A stretch of 64,000 bases of DNA from Brevibacillus antibioticus (GTDB lineage: Bacteria > Bacillota > Bacilli > Brevibacillales > Brevibacillaceae), in the NCBI RefSeq assembly GCF_005217615.1, contig NZ_SZNK01000001.1:577501-641500 (forward strand), given 5' to 3'. Numbering within the stretch: the stretch's first letter is position 1; every line of letters begins with the position of its first letter. Shown piece after piece: positions 35,839 to 44,796 of this stretch. The notes beneath the pieces are model-generated. The model worked only from the letters and a program-made list of their open reading frames with translations, had not been told where the DNA came from and did no database searches. A program made the position numbers and the translations under genes.

Positions 35839-36834
35839 ATGAAACGGCCAACTTATACCCTACCAAGTATTGTAAAAAAGGTATTCCGGCCCGGTGAGCG
35901 CTCCCTTCCACGTACGGAGATCTGCTCCCGGATGGAAGCGAATGAGCTGAATGCTTTTTTGGATCTGGACTGCAAAACAATACTGGATAAAGTGTTGAAC
36001 ATGGAGCAGTCTCCAGTGCGAGTTGGAAGCTCAGAGGCGATCGTAGAGGTCACTCACCAGCCGCATCAAGTGTACGACCTGGCTCATCGCTATTTGCGCG
36101 ATAGCCAAACACCAAAAAAGCTTGAGCAAATTGTCGCGGAGCTGCGTCGTCAAACGCAGTTTGGCTGGAATCAGATTCTTCGTATGCTGCAATTGGAACG
36201 CGATCCTCGCTTTGTGCAATATCAAGGCGACAGCAGATGGTTTTTGGCAGAGTGGACGTTGGGCAATGATCAAGTGTATGCGTTTTGCCGCGATAATGGC
36301 ATTACGCAGGTAGCTGCTCGCACATTAGTCCATTTTCTGGAGCAGGAAGTAAGGATTGCTGCAGACGCTGCTTTTCTCCCTGCACAAGATGACCGCTTCC
36401 GCATTGACGGTGATACCATGTACATCATTGCTCGTAGCGAAGATTCCAAGGAAGAGCAGGCGGCCCTCGAGGTTGCTGTTGCTGCCCCTTCTGTATCGAT
36501 AGGAAACAGCGAGTCCGTCTCAGAAGAAATTGCATCGGAAGAACCAGCGAATCCCTTACACCAGGTGGAAGAACAACAAGAACAATTATTTACCAAGGAG
36601 GAAGCTACTATGTCTACGATTACCAACCAGCAAGTTCTCGAGGAAGTACAAAAATTGATGCAAGAAGCTATCGACCGCTTGGAGACAAGAAACCAAGAAA
36701 TGTCCCAAGAAGTTGTCGCTCATTTTCAACAAAGCAATATGCAAGCTATAGAAGTGCTGATGAAAGAGAAACATAAGCATGAGCAGATCGTACTTGGCAT
36801 TCAACAGGTTCTGGCGACCAGTGAACAACAATGA
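35839..36834 (+). CDS. uncharacterised protein: winged-helix-like N-terminus and coiled-coil tail
   Basis: A 331-aa soluble protein that I do not recognise. Residues about 75-135 (YDLAHRYLRDSQTPKKLEQI ... DPRFVQYQGDSRWFLAEW) look like a winged helix of the HARE-HTH kind, where a DxRF strand and a W.LaeW strand form the wing. An acidic linker (about 200-255) leads to a coiled coil (LEEVQKLMQEAIDRLETRNQ, to the end). AAGGAGAAAG precedes the ATG. The last four bases overlap the next gene, which is related to this coiled coil. Nucleic-acid binding is inference. Confidence 0.6.
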   Translation: MKRPTYTLPSIVKKVFRPGERSLPRTEICSRMEANELNAFLDLDCKTILDKVLNMEQSPVRVGSSEAIVEVTHQPHQVYDLAHRYLRDSQTPKKLEQIVAELRRQTQFGWNQILRMLQLERDPRFVQYQGDSRWFLAEWTLGNDQVYAFCRDNGITQVAARTLVHFLEQEVRIAADAAFLPAQDDRFRIDGDTMYIIARSEDSKEEQAALEVAVAAPSVSIGNSESVSEEIASEEPANPLHQVEEQQEQLFTKEEATMSTITNQQVLEEVQKLMQEAIDRLETRNQEMSQEVVAHFQQSNMQAIEVLMKEKHKHEQIVLGIQQVLATSEQQ

Positions 36835-37106
36835 GTAAACTTGAGGCTACGATCCGGTTAGAGCAGAGATTTGCCATCCTGCGCGAGGTTATCGCGGGCT
36901 ATCGGATTCGCCTTCAAGAAATGGAGCAGGAAGTGGTGGAGCTTTTTACCACGAACCAGCTCTCTGCTATTTCAGCATGCATGGGCGAGAAGCAGCGCAT
37001 CGTCAGGTTGATGAATCGACTGGAACAATTTATTGTTCAATGGGAAAGCAACAACACGGATGTGGGTATCGCACATGAACCAAAGCGAGAACACTTGAAC
37101 ACATGA
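36831..37106 (+). CDS. short paralogue of the preceding protein's coiled-coil tail
   Basis: A 91-aa helical protein. The 25-residue stretch beginning EMEQEVVELF aligns without gaps to EMSQEVVAHF in the previous protein, with 12 identities by eye, including EM.QEVV, AI, M and EK. It starts at ATGA, overlapping the upstream stop, so the two are made together and may pair as coiled coils. No known family recognised. Confidence 0.6.
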   Translation: MSKLEATIRLEQRFAILREVIAGYRIRLQEMEQEVVELFTTNQLSAISACMGEKQRIVRLMNRLEQFIVQWESNNTDVGIAHEPKREHLNT

Positions 37107-37187
37107 CGAATAATGCGGTAAAATAGGGGGATTGTGCATGATTCCCCGCGCATGCCGCGTGGGATGGAAAGGAGATCCAAACCCTCT

Positions 37188-39257
37188 ATGTCGGTAGGAA
37201 GAAACGAACTGTGCCCTTGCGGGAGCGGAAAAAAATACAAAAAATGCTGTGGGGTTGTCACTCCCATTACGGAGCTGCGGAGCCGCCACGAGCAAAAGCT
37301 TCAAAAAGAATACGCTGGCTGGGTTGAAAGACTGAACCATTTTGTCGGCGCAAATGTAACCAGCGAGACGATTCAAGAAGCGCGGAATCGTTTTGCTGAA
37401 GAAGTAGGCTTGACCCAAGAGAGTGTTGCTCGTCCTGAATGGGCTGCCCACTTCTTCAACTGGTGTGTCTTGGACGTCAAAACAGGTGGAAGCACGCTGC
37501 TTGAGAACTATATCAAACAGCATGGACGTCGGATGGAGCCTGATCTTCGCCGTGCGTTTGCTGGATTGCACCTGAATGTTTATGAAATCGTGGAAGTGGA
37601 TCGTGATGTCATCACGGTTCAACAACCGATTTCGGAAGAAAAACACTATCTGCTTCGTGCCAATACGTTGAATGTTGTCCCTGGACAATTGATCGTAGGG
37701 CGCCTGCTGAATCTAGGTCTGCGTGATATGCTCTTCTCTGGCAGCATCATCTTGCAGCCACATGTCAAGGAAAGACTGCTCGAGTGGTTACACCAGCATC
37801 CAGAAGTAGAAGCTGCGAAGACAGATACGAGCAAGAGAAGCTATACGACAGAGCTATATCACTTCATCGTTCAATTTGGTGAAGCGGCAAGTGAGTCGGA
37901 AGCACCGAAGCAAGAATCGCTTCTGCGTCGTACCTATGCGATGCCAGACCGTAAACAGCTGTTGAAAGTAATTGAGTCAAACCCTGCATTTGAGCTGAAA
38001 AAGCGGGATGGTGCTCGTGAGACATGGGTATATGCGACACGCAAGGAAGAGCATTTGTTCCCGAATTTAAAGGATGCCTTGCTGGAGCTATACGAAGTAC
38101 AGGCAGAAGTGATATTGCAGGATGACAGCCTGATTCTGGAAGGGTATGCACCGCAGTTAGACGAAGTCGCAGAGCTTTTGCTGCTGCTTGCATTTGAGAA
38201 CGAAGAGGAAATTCGCGTTCTTACTTCAACTGGCTCTCGTTTGTCCAAAGGAACTCTGTTTATCACGAGTCAGCCTACCTTGCCACCAAAAGTGTTGCAG
38301 TGGGCAGTCCAAACCTATTTTGCTGAAAAATGGCTGGTTACGTCCCATGAACAGCTCGATGATTTGGCTCCACTCCTGGTAGCGGCTACTGAAAACGAGG
38401 CACTGCATGAAAAACTCCACAAGCTGATGGAGCAAATGGAACAGGATCATAAAATCGGACAAGGCTTGGCTCGCTTTATCCGAATGGACATGCTTCGTCC
38501 GCGCCTCTCGTTGTCAAATGACAGCCTGCATGTGCATAACCTGCTGCGCCGTCCGTTGATCGAGGGATTGCCGGAGAGTGTGTACACCGTACATCCTGAC
38601 AGACTTGCGGACATCAATCGCTTCGTGCAAGAGATGACCGATGGCAAGTCAGAAGCCACCGTCAAAAAGTACGATGAGGTGATGAACCACTTCCGTTCAT
38701 TCGTCAGAGGAGCGTTTGGCCCTTCCTTCACATGGGGGCAGTTGCGCAGAGAGGACCTGGTATACTTCCTCGTCCACGACATTTTCACGCGCACGGACGC
38801 AACGACCAAAACATTGGCAACCAATCTGATGTCTGTTTTGACGGCGTTCTTCAAGTGGTTGGATAAGCAAGGACCATACGCGCTTTATCCTGTCATGCAG
38901 CCATTGTTCGCCGAGTTGAAGGAAACATTGCCGGAATCCTATCGCTTGCGTGGTATGCTAGAAAAAGAAGCGACGCAAAATCTTTACAGCAACCCGATGG
39001 CGATCCAAGATATCACGGAAGAATCCTTGCTTGTGCAAGAGGTCACTTCATCGGGTTGTACGGCAAAACGTGCGAATGGAGAGACAATCAAGCTGTCTAT
39101 TGGTGCTGAATTAGGTACTGTGGTGGCAGCAGATTGGATGATCCATGGCTTGTTCGGTCAAGGTGAGGACGGTACTTGGAGACTGTATGGTACGCCAGAG
39201 GTGTATCCGCCAGTCATCGCCCAAGTGCTGGGCGCACCAACAGGTGTATTGGTCTAG
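37188..39257 (+). CDS. SEC-C zinc-motif protein with recombinase-like core-binding region
   Basis: A 689-aa protein. It opens with a SEC-C motif (GRNELCPCGSGKKYKKCCG, residues 3-21), the zinc site also found at the end of SecA. Residues about 460-560 resemble the N-terminal core-binding (SAM-like) domain of tyrosine recombinases: SEATVKKYDEVMNHFRSFV, LRREDLVYFLV, and TLATNLMSVLTAFFKWLDKQ. The catalytic recombinase domain with its R...HxxR...Y residues is not present. The middle part is unrecognised. ATG 37188 is chosen because AAGGAG lies upstream and the SEC-C begins at once; an earlier in-frame GTG exists at 37134. It is third in an operon with two coiled-coil proteins. Confidence 0.7.
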   Translation: MSVGRNELCPCGSGKKYKKCCGVVTPITELRSRHEQKLQKEYAGWVERLNHFVGANVTSETIQEARNRFAEEVGLTQESVARPEWAAHFFNWCVLDVKTGGSTLLENYIKQHGRRMEPDLRRAFAGLHLNVYEIVEVDRDVITVQQPISEEKHYLLRANTLNVVPGQLIVGRLLNLGLRDMLFSGSIILQPHVKERLLEWLHQHPEVEAAKTDTSKRSYTTELYHFIVQFGEAASESEAPKQESLLRRTYAMPDRKQLLKVIESNPAFELKKRDGARETWVYATRKEEHLFPNLKDALLELYEVQAEVILQDDSLILEGYAPQLDEVAELLLLLAFENEEEIRVLTSTGSRLSKGTLFITSQPTLPPKVLQWAVQTYFAEKWLVTSHEQLDDLAPLLVAATENEALHEKLHKLMEQMEQDHKIGQGLARFIRMDMLRPRLSLSNDSLHVHNLLRRPLIEGLPESVYTVHPDRLADINRFVQEMTDGKSEATVKKYDEVMNHFRSFVRGAFGPSFTWGQLRREDLVYFLVHDIFTRTDATTKTLATNLMSVLTAFFKWLDKQGPYALYPVMQPLFAELKETLPESYRLRGMLEKEATQNLYSNPMAIQDITEESLLVQEVTSSGCTAKRANGETIKLSIGAELGTVVAADWMIHGLFGQGEDGTWRLYGTPEVYPPVIAQVLGAPTGVLV

Positions 39258-39274
39258 ATCCCCTAAACAGTAAG

Positions 39275-39306
39275 AAAACCCGAGGATTCGTGTCCTCGGG
39301 TTTTTT
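39275..39306 (+). terminator. terminator after the SEC-C gene
   Basis: Perfect 12-bp stem AAAACCCGAGGA/TCCTCGGGTTTT with T-run; on the minus strand it also has a T-run, so it may serve the converging MFS gene. Confidence 0.92.
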
Positions 39307-39330
39307 GTTTTGATTTTCCATTGGTATAGA

Positions 39331-40548
39331 TTAGTGAGCCCATTCGCGGAGTGTCTTGTCCTTCGGGAGCAAAAAGCCGATAAACCCGATCAACGGGAGG
39401 AACGAACATAACAGAATGACAAAGCTTAGACTGTAAAGATCGGCGAGATAGCCGAATACGAGAGCGCCCATGCCTCCCATTCCAAAGGCAAGCCCGATAA
39501 TCAGCCCGGATACGGTCCCAATTTTACCAGGCAATAGCTCCTGCGCATATACGACCGTGACGGAGAAGCTGGAAAGCATAATAAAGCCGCTGATCACGAG
39601 CAATGGAAAGGCCCAAAATCCGGAGACGTAAGGCGTCAGTAATGTCAGTGGAAGTGAACCGAGTGTGGAAATGATGAGCAAGTTCCTTTTTCCGAATCGG
39701 TCAGACAGCGGTCCGCCAAAAAATGTCCCAATCGCTCCTGCGAAAAGAAAACCAAAAATGACGAGCTGGGCATTGGCGTATTCCATATCTTTCACATACA
39801 TCAAATAAAACTGGTAAAAGCTTTGGTAGCCAGCATTCATCCAGGAACGCACACTGACGATGACAATCAGGAGGCCTAAGGCAATCAGCCGCTTGTTCAG
39901 ATTCGTATACGTAACAGGTGCGGCAGTAGCCTTTTTCAAACGCTGTTGCCCACGATACCAGAGAGCAACATAGAGCAAGATGCCGCTAGCTAATAGCGCG
40001 GGTAGCAGAAACCAGGCGGCTCCTGGCTGTCCCAGGTTCGCAAAGACCAGGATGGTCATCAAGGGAGCGAGTGCTTGCCCAGCATTTCCCCCCACTTGAA
40101 AAATGGATTGCCCCAGCCCTCTGCGAGGACCTGATGCCAAGTGGGCGAAGCGTGAGGCTTCTGGGTGGAAGATGGCTGAGCCAATCCCAACACAGGCGAC
40201 TGCTGCAAGAACGAAATAATAATTGCCAGAGAAAGCGAGTGCCAGCATCCCCAATCCCGATACGATCAAAGCCAGTGGTGGCAATATTGGGATCGATTTG
40301 CGATCGGAGAAGTAACCGACGAATGGTTGCAAAACCGATGAAGTAAGATTCATGACGAGCAAAATCATTCCGACCTGTGTAAACGTTAATGCTAGGTTCT
40401 TTTCTACAATTGGAAGCAATGCAGGGATGACGGCTTGCAAGCTGTCGTTTAACAGATGCGCAATGCTAATGGCAAATAGCATGCGATAGACAGTCGGTGC
40501 TGCAGTCCCTGCGGGTGTAGAGTGAATGGGTGTCGATGATGCACTCAT
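39331..40548 (-). CDS. MFS exporter, fosmidomycin-resistance (Fsr) type
   Basis: A 405-aa, twelve-helix major facilitator. SIAHLLNDSLQAVIPALLPI near the N-terminus is characteristic of the Fsr subgroup, as is FHPEASRFAHLASGPRRGLG. The MFS loop motif appears as GYFSDRKSIPI and again as GPLSDRFGKRN. Fsr proteins export fosmidomycin and perhaps other compounds; the natural substrate is not known. Single-gene unit read leftward. Confidence 0.85.
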   Translation of the reverse strand: MSASSTPIHSTPAGTAAPTVYRMLFAISIAHLLNDSLQAVIPALLPIVEKNLALTFTQVGMILLVMNLTSSVLQPFVGYFSDRKSIPILPPLALIVSGLGMLALAFSGNYYFVLAAVACVGIGSAIFHPEASRFAHLASGPRRGLGQSIFQVGGNAGQALAPLMTILVFANLGQPGAAWFLLPALLASGILLYVALWYRGQQRLKKATAAPVTYTNLNKRLIALGLLIVIVSVRSWMNAGYQSFYQFYLMYVKDMEYANAQLVIFGFLFAGAIGTFFGGPLSDRFGKRNLLIISTLGSLPLTLLTPYVSGFWAFPLLVISGFIMLSSFSVTVVYAQELLPGKIGTVSGLIIGLAFGMGGMGALVFGYLADLYSLSFVILLCSFLPLIGFIGFLLPKDKTLREWAH

Positions 40549-40778
40549 GCCAGTTCATCCCCAACCTTTCTTTCGTAACTTACTTTTTCGTTTTTTTTCA
40601 ATGTAGCACGTATTCTACAGGACGTCATCCATGAATGATGGGAATATGGTGGTCGGAAATAAAGGATTTGATCTGTCAGGAAGTTTTTAAAAAGGTAGGT
40701 AAAAAGGGAGATGCTGTCGAAAAAAGAGTGAAGCACAATGGACTAGACCATGAGCAGAAGGCTAGGGGGAATGCTGGA

Positions 40779-41732
40779 ATGCTGGACGGGATAACAGAAT
40801 ACTGGCTATGCGTGGGAGGAGCCAATGTTGACGTGCAGGGAGTCACTTCTGCCAGACTGTTGCCTGGAACAAGTAATCCGGGTGAAGTGCATCAAGTGGC
40901 AGGCGGCGTAGCTCGAAACGTGGCGGAAAATCTGGGATGGCTAGGAGAAGAAGTGCAGCTATTTGCTCTGGTAGGAGAAGATGCAGATGGCGAGTGGCTG
41001 AGACAGGTCACAGCAAATAGTGGAGTGGCTACCCATGGCATGTTGCGAATCGCAGGGAAATCGACTGGGCGCTACTTGGCTATTCGTGACCGTGACGGTG
41101 AATTGTACACGGCTGTTGCAGATATGGAACTAAATGAAGAATGGCCAGCGGAAATTGTCCAGCAAGGTCTCAAGCGCTTGCCGCAGGCGGCAGGCTTGTT
41201 TCTGGATGCCAACCTTCCCATCGAGGTTATGCGGGCATTCTTGACGGAAGCCAGGAGACTCGACAAAAAGATCATTGTAGACCCTGTTTCTGTGAAAAAA
41301 GCAGAAAAGTGGCAAGGATTGCTTGAAGGCGTTCATATACTTGTCGCGAGCATAGATGAGCTGGAAGTGTTAGGTGGCCAAACCCTTCATTCCTATAATG
41401 ATGTGGAAGTATGCGCGAAAAAATTAGTGGCAGAGGGTATTCATCAGGTCATGGTCATTTGTGGGGAAGCAGGGCTATGGCTGTGTACCGCACAGGAGGA
41501 AAAATGGCTTGCTGCACCAACTATGCCGATCCGAGAAGCTGCGGGAGATGCGTTTGCTGCGGGGATCATTTATGCCCAAAACAAAGCGTTGTCCCTTGCA
41601 GAACAAGCAGCATTCGGCGTTGCTCTGGCCGAGATGAGAACAAAGGGAAATGGACGATACGATATCGATGTCCTTTTGGCACGAAAAGATTACTATACCA
41701 CAAAAGAAAGACAGATCGTCGACAGAGAATGA
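40779..41732 (+). CDS. PfkB-family carbohydrate kinase (pseudouridine kinase-like)
   Basis: A 317-aa ribokinase-fold sugar or nucleoside kinase. The N-terminal GGANVDVQG and GGVARNVAENLGWLG motifs are close to those of pseudouridine kinases (PsuK/YeiC). The C-terminal catalytic region reads REAAGDAFAAG, where the usual GAGD is AAGD with the catalytic Asp kept. No psuG partner is next to it, so pseudouridine as substrate is only likely. ATG 40779 follows AGGGGGA; the longer open frame before it looks non-coding. Confidence 0.8.
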   Translation: MLDGITEYWLCVGGANVDVQGVTSARLLPGTSNPGEVHQVAGGVARNVAENLGWLGEEVQLFALVGEDADGEWLRQVTANSGVATHGMLRIAGKSTGRYLAIRDRDGELYTAVADMELNEEWPAEIVQQGLKRLPQAAGLFLDANLPIEVMRAFLTEARRLDKKIIVDPVSVKKAEKWQGLLEGVHILVASIDELEVLGGQTLHSYNDVEVCAKKLVAEGIHQVMVICGEAGLWLCTAQEEKWLAAPTMPIREAAGDAFAAGIIYAQNKALSLAEQAAFGVALAEMRTKGNGRYDIDVLLARKDYYTTKERQIVDRE

Positions 41733-41788
41733 AATTACATAGCTTGACGTACACTACCCGTTAGTTGGAATTAGGAGGAGTGTATGTC

Positions 41789-41926
41789 GTGGAAAAGAAA
41801 TCGAATGATGTAAACGGAAAACAAGAGAGCCATGTTCGGCAGGGCGGAGATTCACACCGCTCCAAAAACAAGCGTTCTGACGGTCCTGTACAAGGATTTA
41901 GTCAGGCACCACGCGGCTTGCAATAA
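41789..41926 (+). CDS. small hydrophilic protein
   Basis: A 45-aa ORF starting with GTG, eight bases after a strong TTAGGAGGAG site, and followed by a good terminator at 41949. The product is very polar (Lys, Ser, Gln, Asn, Gly), without hydrophobic segments; it begins MEKKSNDVNGKQ and ends APRGLQ. An ATG at 41784 opens only a 9-codon frame. Composition reminds me of minor small spore proteins, but no family is recognised. Confidence 0.55.
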   Translation: MEKKSNDVNGKQESHVRQGGDSHRSKNKRSDGPVQGFSQAPRGLQ

Positions 41927-41948
41927 GCCGAAAATTATATGTGCAACT

Positions 41949-41984
41949 AAAGTCCCCTTATCGACAAAAAGATGGGGGACTTTT
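41949..41984 (+). terminator. terminator after the small hydrophilic gene
   Basis: Stem AAAGTCCCC/GGGGACTTT and TTTT. Confidence 0.82.
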
Positions 41985-42155
41985 CGTTTAAAGGAACATT
42001 TTTCTACAAATGCAGACAACGATATGGTACAATACCTGAATCAGAGTATTGCCAACTGAAGAAAAAAGTGGTGCAAATTGTCGAGTGGCACAATTCAAAA
42101 TCGTGCCTCCCTTTACTTTGTTAAAAAGCGTGCGCGAACAAGGAGACTGATTCAT

Positions 42156-43613
42156 ATGCCAGATACTGTTGTGAAAACACGCGCTTCAGCTTCTCGAAAG
42201 AAACAGCCGAGCCGTAATAAAAAAATACGTAAACTCGTGGTATCCTTCACGTTGATCACCTTGCTACTGGTTGGCGGTGTAGCTGGAGCAATTTATTGGA
42301 AAATTGAAGACACTCTGACGGAAGTAACGAGCCCTGCAAATAATGGGTTTACTTCGCCAGTATCCCAAAATGCTGATCCTGTTTACTATTCGGATAAACC
42401 AATGTCGTTCGTATTGCTTGGTTCTGATTCCCGTCCTGAAACAGGCTCCATGAATACAGACGTAATGATCGTGGCAGTAGCTAACCCGAAGACGAAGAAA
42501 GTTACCCTGGTATCGATTCCGCGGGACACACGTGTCAAGATCCCAGGCTATCGTGACTACCATAAGATCAATTCAGTCTATGCCAATGGCGAAGCAGAAC
42601 GTAGGCAAGCAGAGCGCAATAGCCGGACGGTTACCGAAGATGGTATTTCTTTAACCAAGAAAACGTTAAATGAAATACTAGGTATTCCGATTGAGCATTT
42701 TGTAGCTATTGATTTCGATGGTTTCAAAGCAGTCATTGACGAATTGGGTGGCGTGGAAGTCAATGTGGATCGCAGACTGGTATACGATGATCCAACTGAC
42801 AATACACATATCAATCTCCAGCCAGGACTTCAAAAATTGAATGGTGAGCAAGCACTTGGTTATGTACGACATCGTCATGACAATCGTGGAACGAAGTACT
42901 ACTCCAGTGACTTCGACCGTAACCGTCGCCAACAAGAAGTCATCAAGGCAGTCGTGGACAAAACGGCCTCTCTTGAAGGCTTGACAAAGATATTTAACGT
43001 CATGGACGTAGGCGCCAAGAATATACATACCGATCTTTCCAAGGATCAGATCAAAGGCTTGGCCTATGATTTCAAAGGATTTAATTCCTCTACAGTCACT
43101 GCATTGGATAATGGGGCATATTGGCAGGGAGGATATACCCATCTCGAAAAAGAAAAGCTCGAGTCTGTTCGCGATTCCTTGCAATCAGAGATGGGATTGA
43201 CTGGGAGCGTAGTAGCGACGCTCAACAATTCCCCGATTCTCGGCGCTGGTGAAGCGGTTGCGACTAGCAACAAGAAGAGCGTCAAGAAGAAAACGACAGA
43301 ATCAGCTACGTCAGCGAAACAAAAAACGGAGGCTCCGAAAGAACATGAGCCGACGAATCCTACAGACAATCAAGACGGTACGGCAAATGAAGGCGCAATG
43401 CCACCACCTGATGTTGTAAATCCAGAAGGGCAAGGCCAGTCGACAGATCAAGGTCAGGGAGCACAGATGCCTGCGACTAATGCAACACAATCTCCTGGTA
43501 CTGTACCAGCAGGTAAAAACGGCAACAACTCTACTCCACCGCCGGATATCACCCCGCCTTCCAGTCAGGATGCTGGTCCTGCACCTACAGATGGTCCGAG
43601 CACGAACTCCTAA
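42156..43613 (+). CDS. LytR-CpsA-Psr (LCP) family cell-wall polymer ligase
   Basis: A 485-aa membrane enzyme that attaches teichoic acids or other polyprenyl-linked polymers to peptidoglycan. There is a basic cytoplasmic N-terminus, one membrane helix (about 27-47) and an extracellular LCP domain with FVLLGSDSRPETGSMNTDVM, VSIPRDTRVKIPG and LGYVRHRHDNRGTKYYSSDF, whose Asp/Arg residues bind the lipid pyrophosphate. The last 130 residues are low-complexity (Thr, Pro, Gln, Asn), probably spanning the wall. ATG 42156 follows AAGGAGA; an upstream in-frame start has no site. Confidence 0.92.
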   Translation: MPDTVVKTRASASRKKQPSRNKKIRKLVVSFTLITLLLVGGVAGAIYWKIEDTLTEVTSPANNGFTSPVSQNADPVYYSDKPMSFVLLGSDSRPETGSMNTDVMIVAVANPKTKKVTLVSIPRDTRVKIPGYRDYHKINSVYANGEAERRQAERNSRTVTEDGISLTKKTLNEILGIPIEHFVAIDFDGFKAVIDELGGVEVNVDRRLVYDDPTDNTHINLQPGLQKLNGEQALGYVRHRHDNRGTKYYSSDFDRNRRQQEVIKAVVDKTASLEGLTKIFNVMDVGAKNIHTDLSKDQIKGLAYDFKGFNSSTVTALDNGAYWQGGYTHLEKEKLESVRDSLQSEMGLTGSVVATLNNSPILGAGEAVATSNKKSVKKKTTESATSAKQKTEAPKEHEPTNPTDNQDGTANEGAMPPPDVVNPEGQGQSTDQGQGAQMPATNATQSPGTVPAGKNGNNSTPPPDITPPSSQDAGPAPTDGPSTNS

Positions 43614-43622
43614 CAAGTACGA

Positions 43623-43656
43623 AAAACACCCGTTCATCACGAGCGGGTGTTTTTTA
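43623..43656 (+). terminator. terminator after the LCP gene
   Basis: Stem AACACCCG/CGGGTGTT and T6. Confidence 0.88.
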
Positions 43657-43702
43657 TTTGTCGATTCATTGTAAATTTTTAAAAATTCGTTTATGGAAAA
43701 GG

Positions 43703-43731
43703 TTTAGAAAACACCAATTTCGTGGTACAAT
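43703..43731 (+). promoter_or_regulatory. sigma-A promoter of the 104-aa protein gene
   Basis: TTTAGA (43703-43708), a 17-base spacer and TACAAT (43726-43731), with AT-rich sequence upstream. Confidence 0.65.
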
Positions 43732-43789
43732 AATAATATGCTGATAAGACAGATTAATCAGATAATTATTACTAGCTGGAGGGATTTCT

Positions 43790-44104
43790 ATGACGATTTT
43801 CTTGGTGAACCTGTTCTTGGTGATTGCTTTTGTGTACCTGATCAGCCGCCAACAAAATGAAGAGTTTGTGTATGATGAAGATTTTTTCCTCCAGAACCCT
43901 TCAGCTTTGGAAGAATATCAGCAGATGCCGATTGATTTCCAGCACGCCTTTTTCCGCAAGCATAAAGAGTGGATTAAGGAAAAATATATGCGCGGAGAAA
44001 GCTACATTTTAGGTTACTGTCCAAACAAAGAAGTACGTCGTGCATGGCTGTCAGAATTCATGAATCAAAAAAATATGAACAATACACCGACCCCTTCCTC
44101 GTGA
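43790..44104 (+). CDS. hypothetical membrane-anchored protein
   Basis: A 104-aa protein with one N-terminal helix (IFLVNLFLVIAFVYLIS) and a charged remainder rich in aromatic residues. It has its own promoter and terminator. Not recognised. Confidence 0.7.
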   Translation: MTIFLVNLFLVIAFVYLISRQQNEEFVYDEDFFLQNPSALEEYQQMPIDFQHAFFRKHKEWIKEKYMRGESYILGYCPNKEVRRAWLSEFMNQKNMNNTPTPSS

Positions 44105-44115
44105 AGGGGTTTTTC
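44090..44115 (+). terminator. terminator after the 104-aa protein gene
   Basis: Perfect 8-bp stem ACCCCTTC/GAAGGGGT and T5; the first arm overlaps the last codons. Confidence 0.85.
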
Positions 44116-44180
44116 GCAAACTGTAGAACTCGTGCTATACTGCTACGAGAGGATATCGTGAAACAGGAGGAAAGAAGTAC

Positions 44181-44651
44181 GTGCTACAATTTATGGTGGA
44201 AAAACTAAATCAACAGTTACCTATGCATGGAATGATTTCGGATATCGTTTTGCGCTCCGATCATTCTTTGTTGGAAGAAGCGGAAGGGCAAGAGGTTCTG
44301 ATCACGTTTTCCGAGGCGGAGGACGAGAAGCAACCAACGGCAACCATCCATCTGTTTACGCTTGCGGAAGAGGACAGCTGTGAAATTGAGGTGGAAATTA
44401 ACTATCCTTCTCGCTTGCAGGATGAGGAGATTCAAGGATTATGGACACAAGCAAAAAGCTTGGTAGCTGAGTGCGCGCTGACAGAAAAGCGCCGCTTTGT
44501 GGAGGCTGGCAAGCAGGCAGAAGTGAATGTCGTGCTGGATTATCACTTTGTCGTGCAGATGCCGCGAACAGAAGCTGAGGAAATGGCATTTACAGAAACC
44601 ATCGCAAGATTTTCCGCAGATTTGGGGATGCTCGTCAAACTTGGCACATAA
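44181..44651 (+). CDS. hypothetical acidic protein
   Basis: A 156-aa acidic soluble protein (many Glu), starting with GTG ten bases after AGGAGG; the ATG at 44193 is an alternative. No family recognised. Single-gene unit with its own terminator. Confidence 0.65.
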   Translation: MLQFMVEKLNQQLPMHGMISDIVLRSDHSLLEEAEGQEVLITFSEAEDEKQPTATIHLFTLAEEDSCEIEVEINYPSRLQDEEIQGLWTQAKSLVAECALTEKRRFVEAGKQAEVNVVLDYHFVVQMPRTEAEEMAFTETIARFSADLGMLVKLGT

Positions 44652-44666
44652 AAAAATGTACATACA

Positions 44667-44699
44667 AAAAGCTCAGGCGTAAATGTCCTGAGCTTTTTT
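44667..44699 (+). terminator. terminator after the acidic protein gene
   Basis: Perfect 11-bp stem AAAAGCTCAGG/CCTGAGCTTTT and T-run. Confidence 0.92.
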
Positions 44700-44761
44700 G
44701 CATGAAAGGGGAGGAAGGAGGAATATGAAGAGGAGAGAGAGAATCGTATAGATAATTAAAA

Positions 44762-44775
44762 TGAATGAGCATTCA
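44762..44775. promoter_or_regulatory. palindromic operator-like site before the oxidoreductase gene
   Basis: TGAATG-AG-CATTCA, a 14-bp dyad whose half-site resembles FadR/TetR-type operators. It lies between an AT-rich -10-like region (GATAAT near 44752) and the ribosome site. Nearly the same sequence recurs at 48306-48319. Confidence 0.5.
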
Positions 44776-44796
44776 CTCGTTAGGAGGGCGTTTAAC

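Noticed and set aside
40635..40778. N-terminal extension of the PfkB kinase by 48 residues
   Set aside because: The kinase fold starts at ATG 40779, which has a good ribosome site; the extension looks like untranslated DNA.
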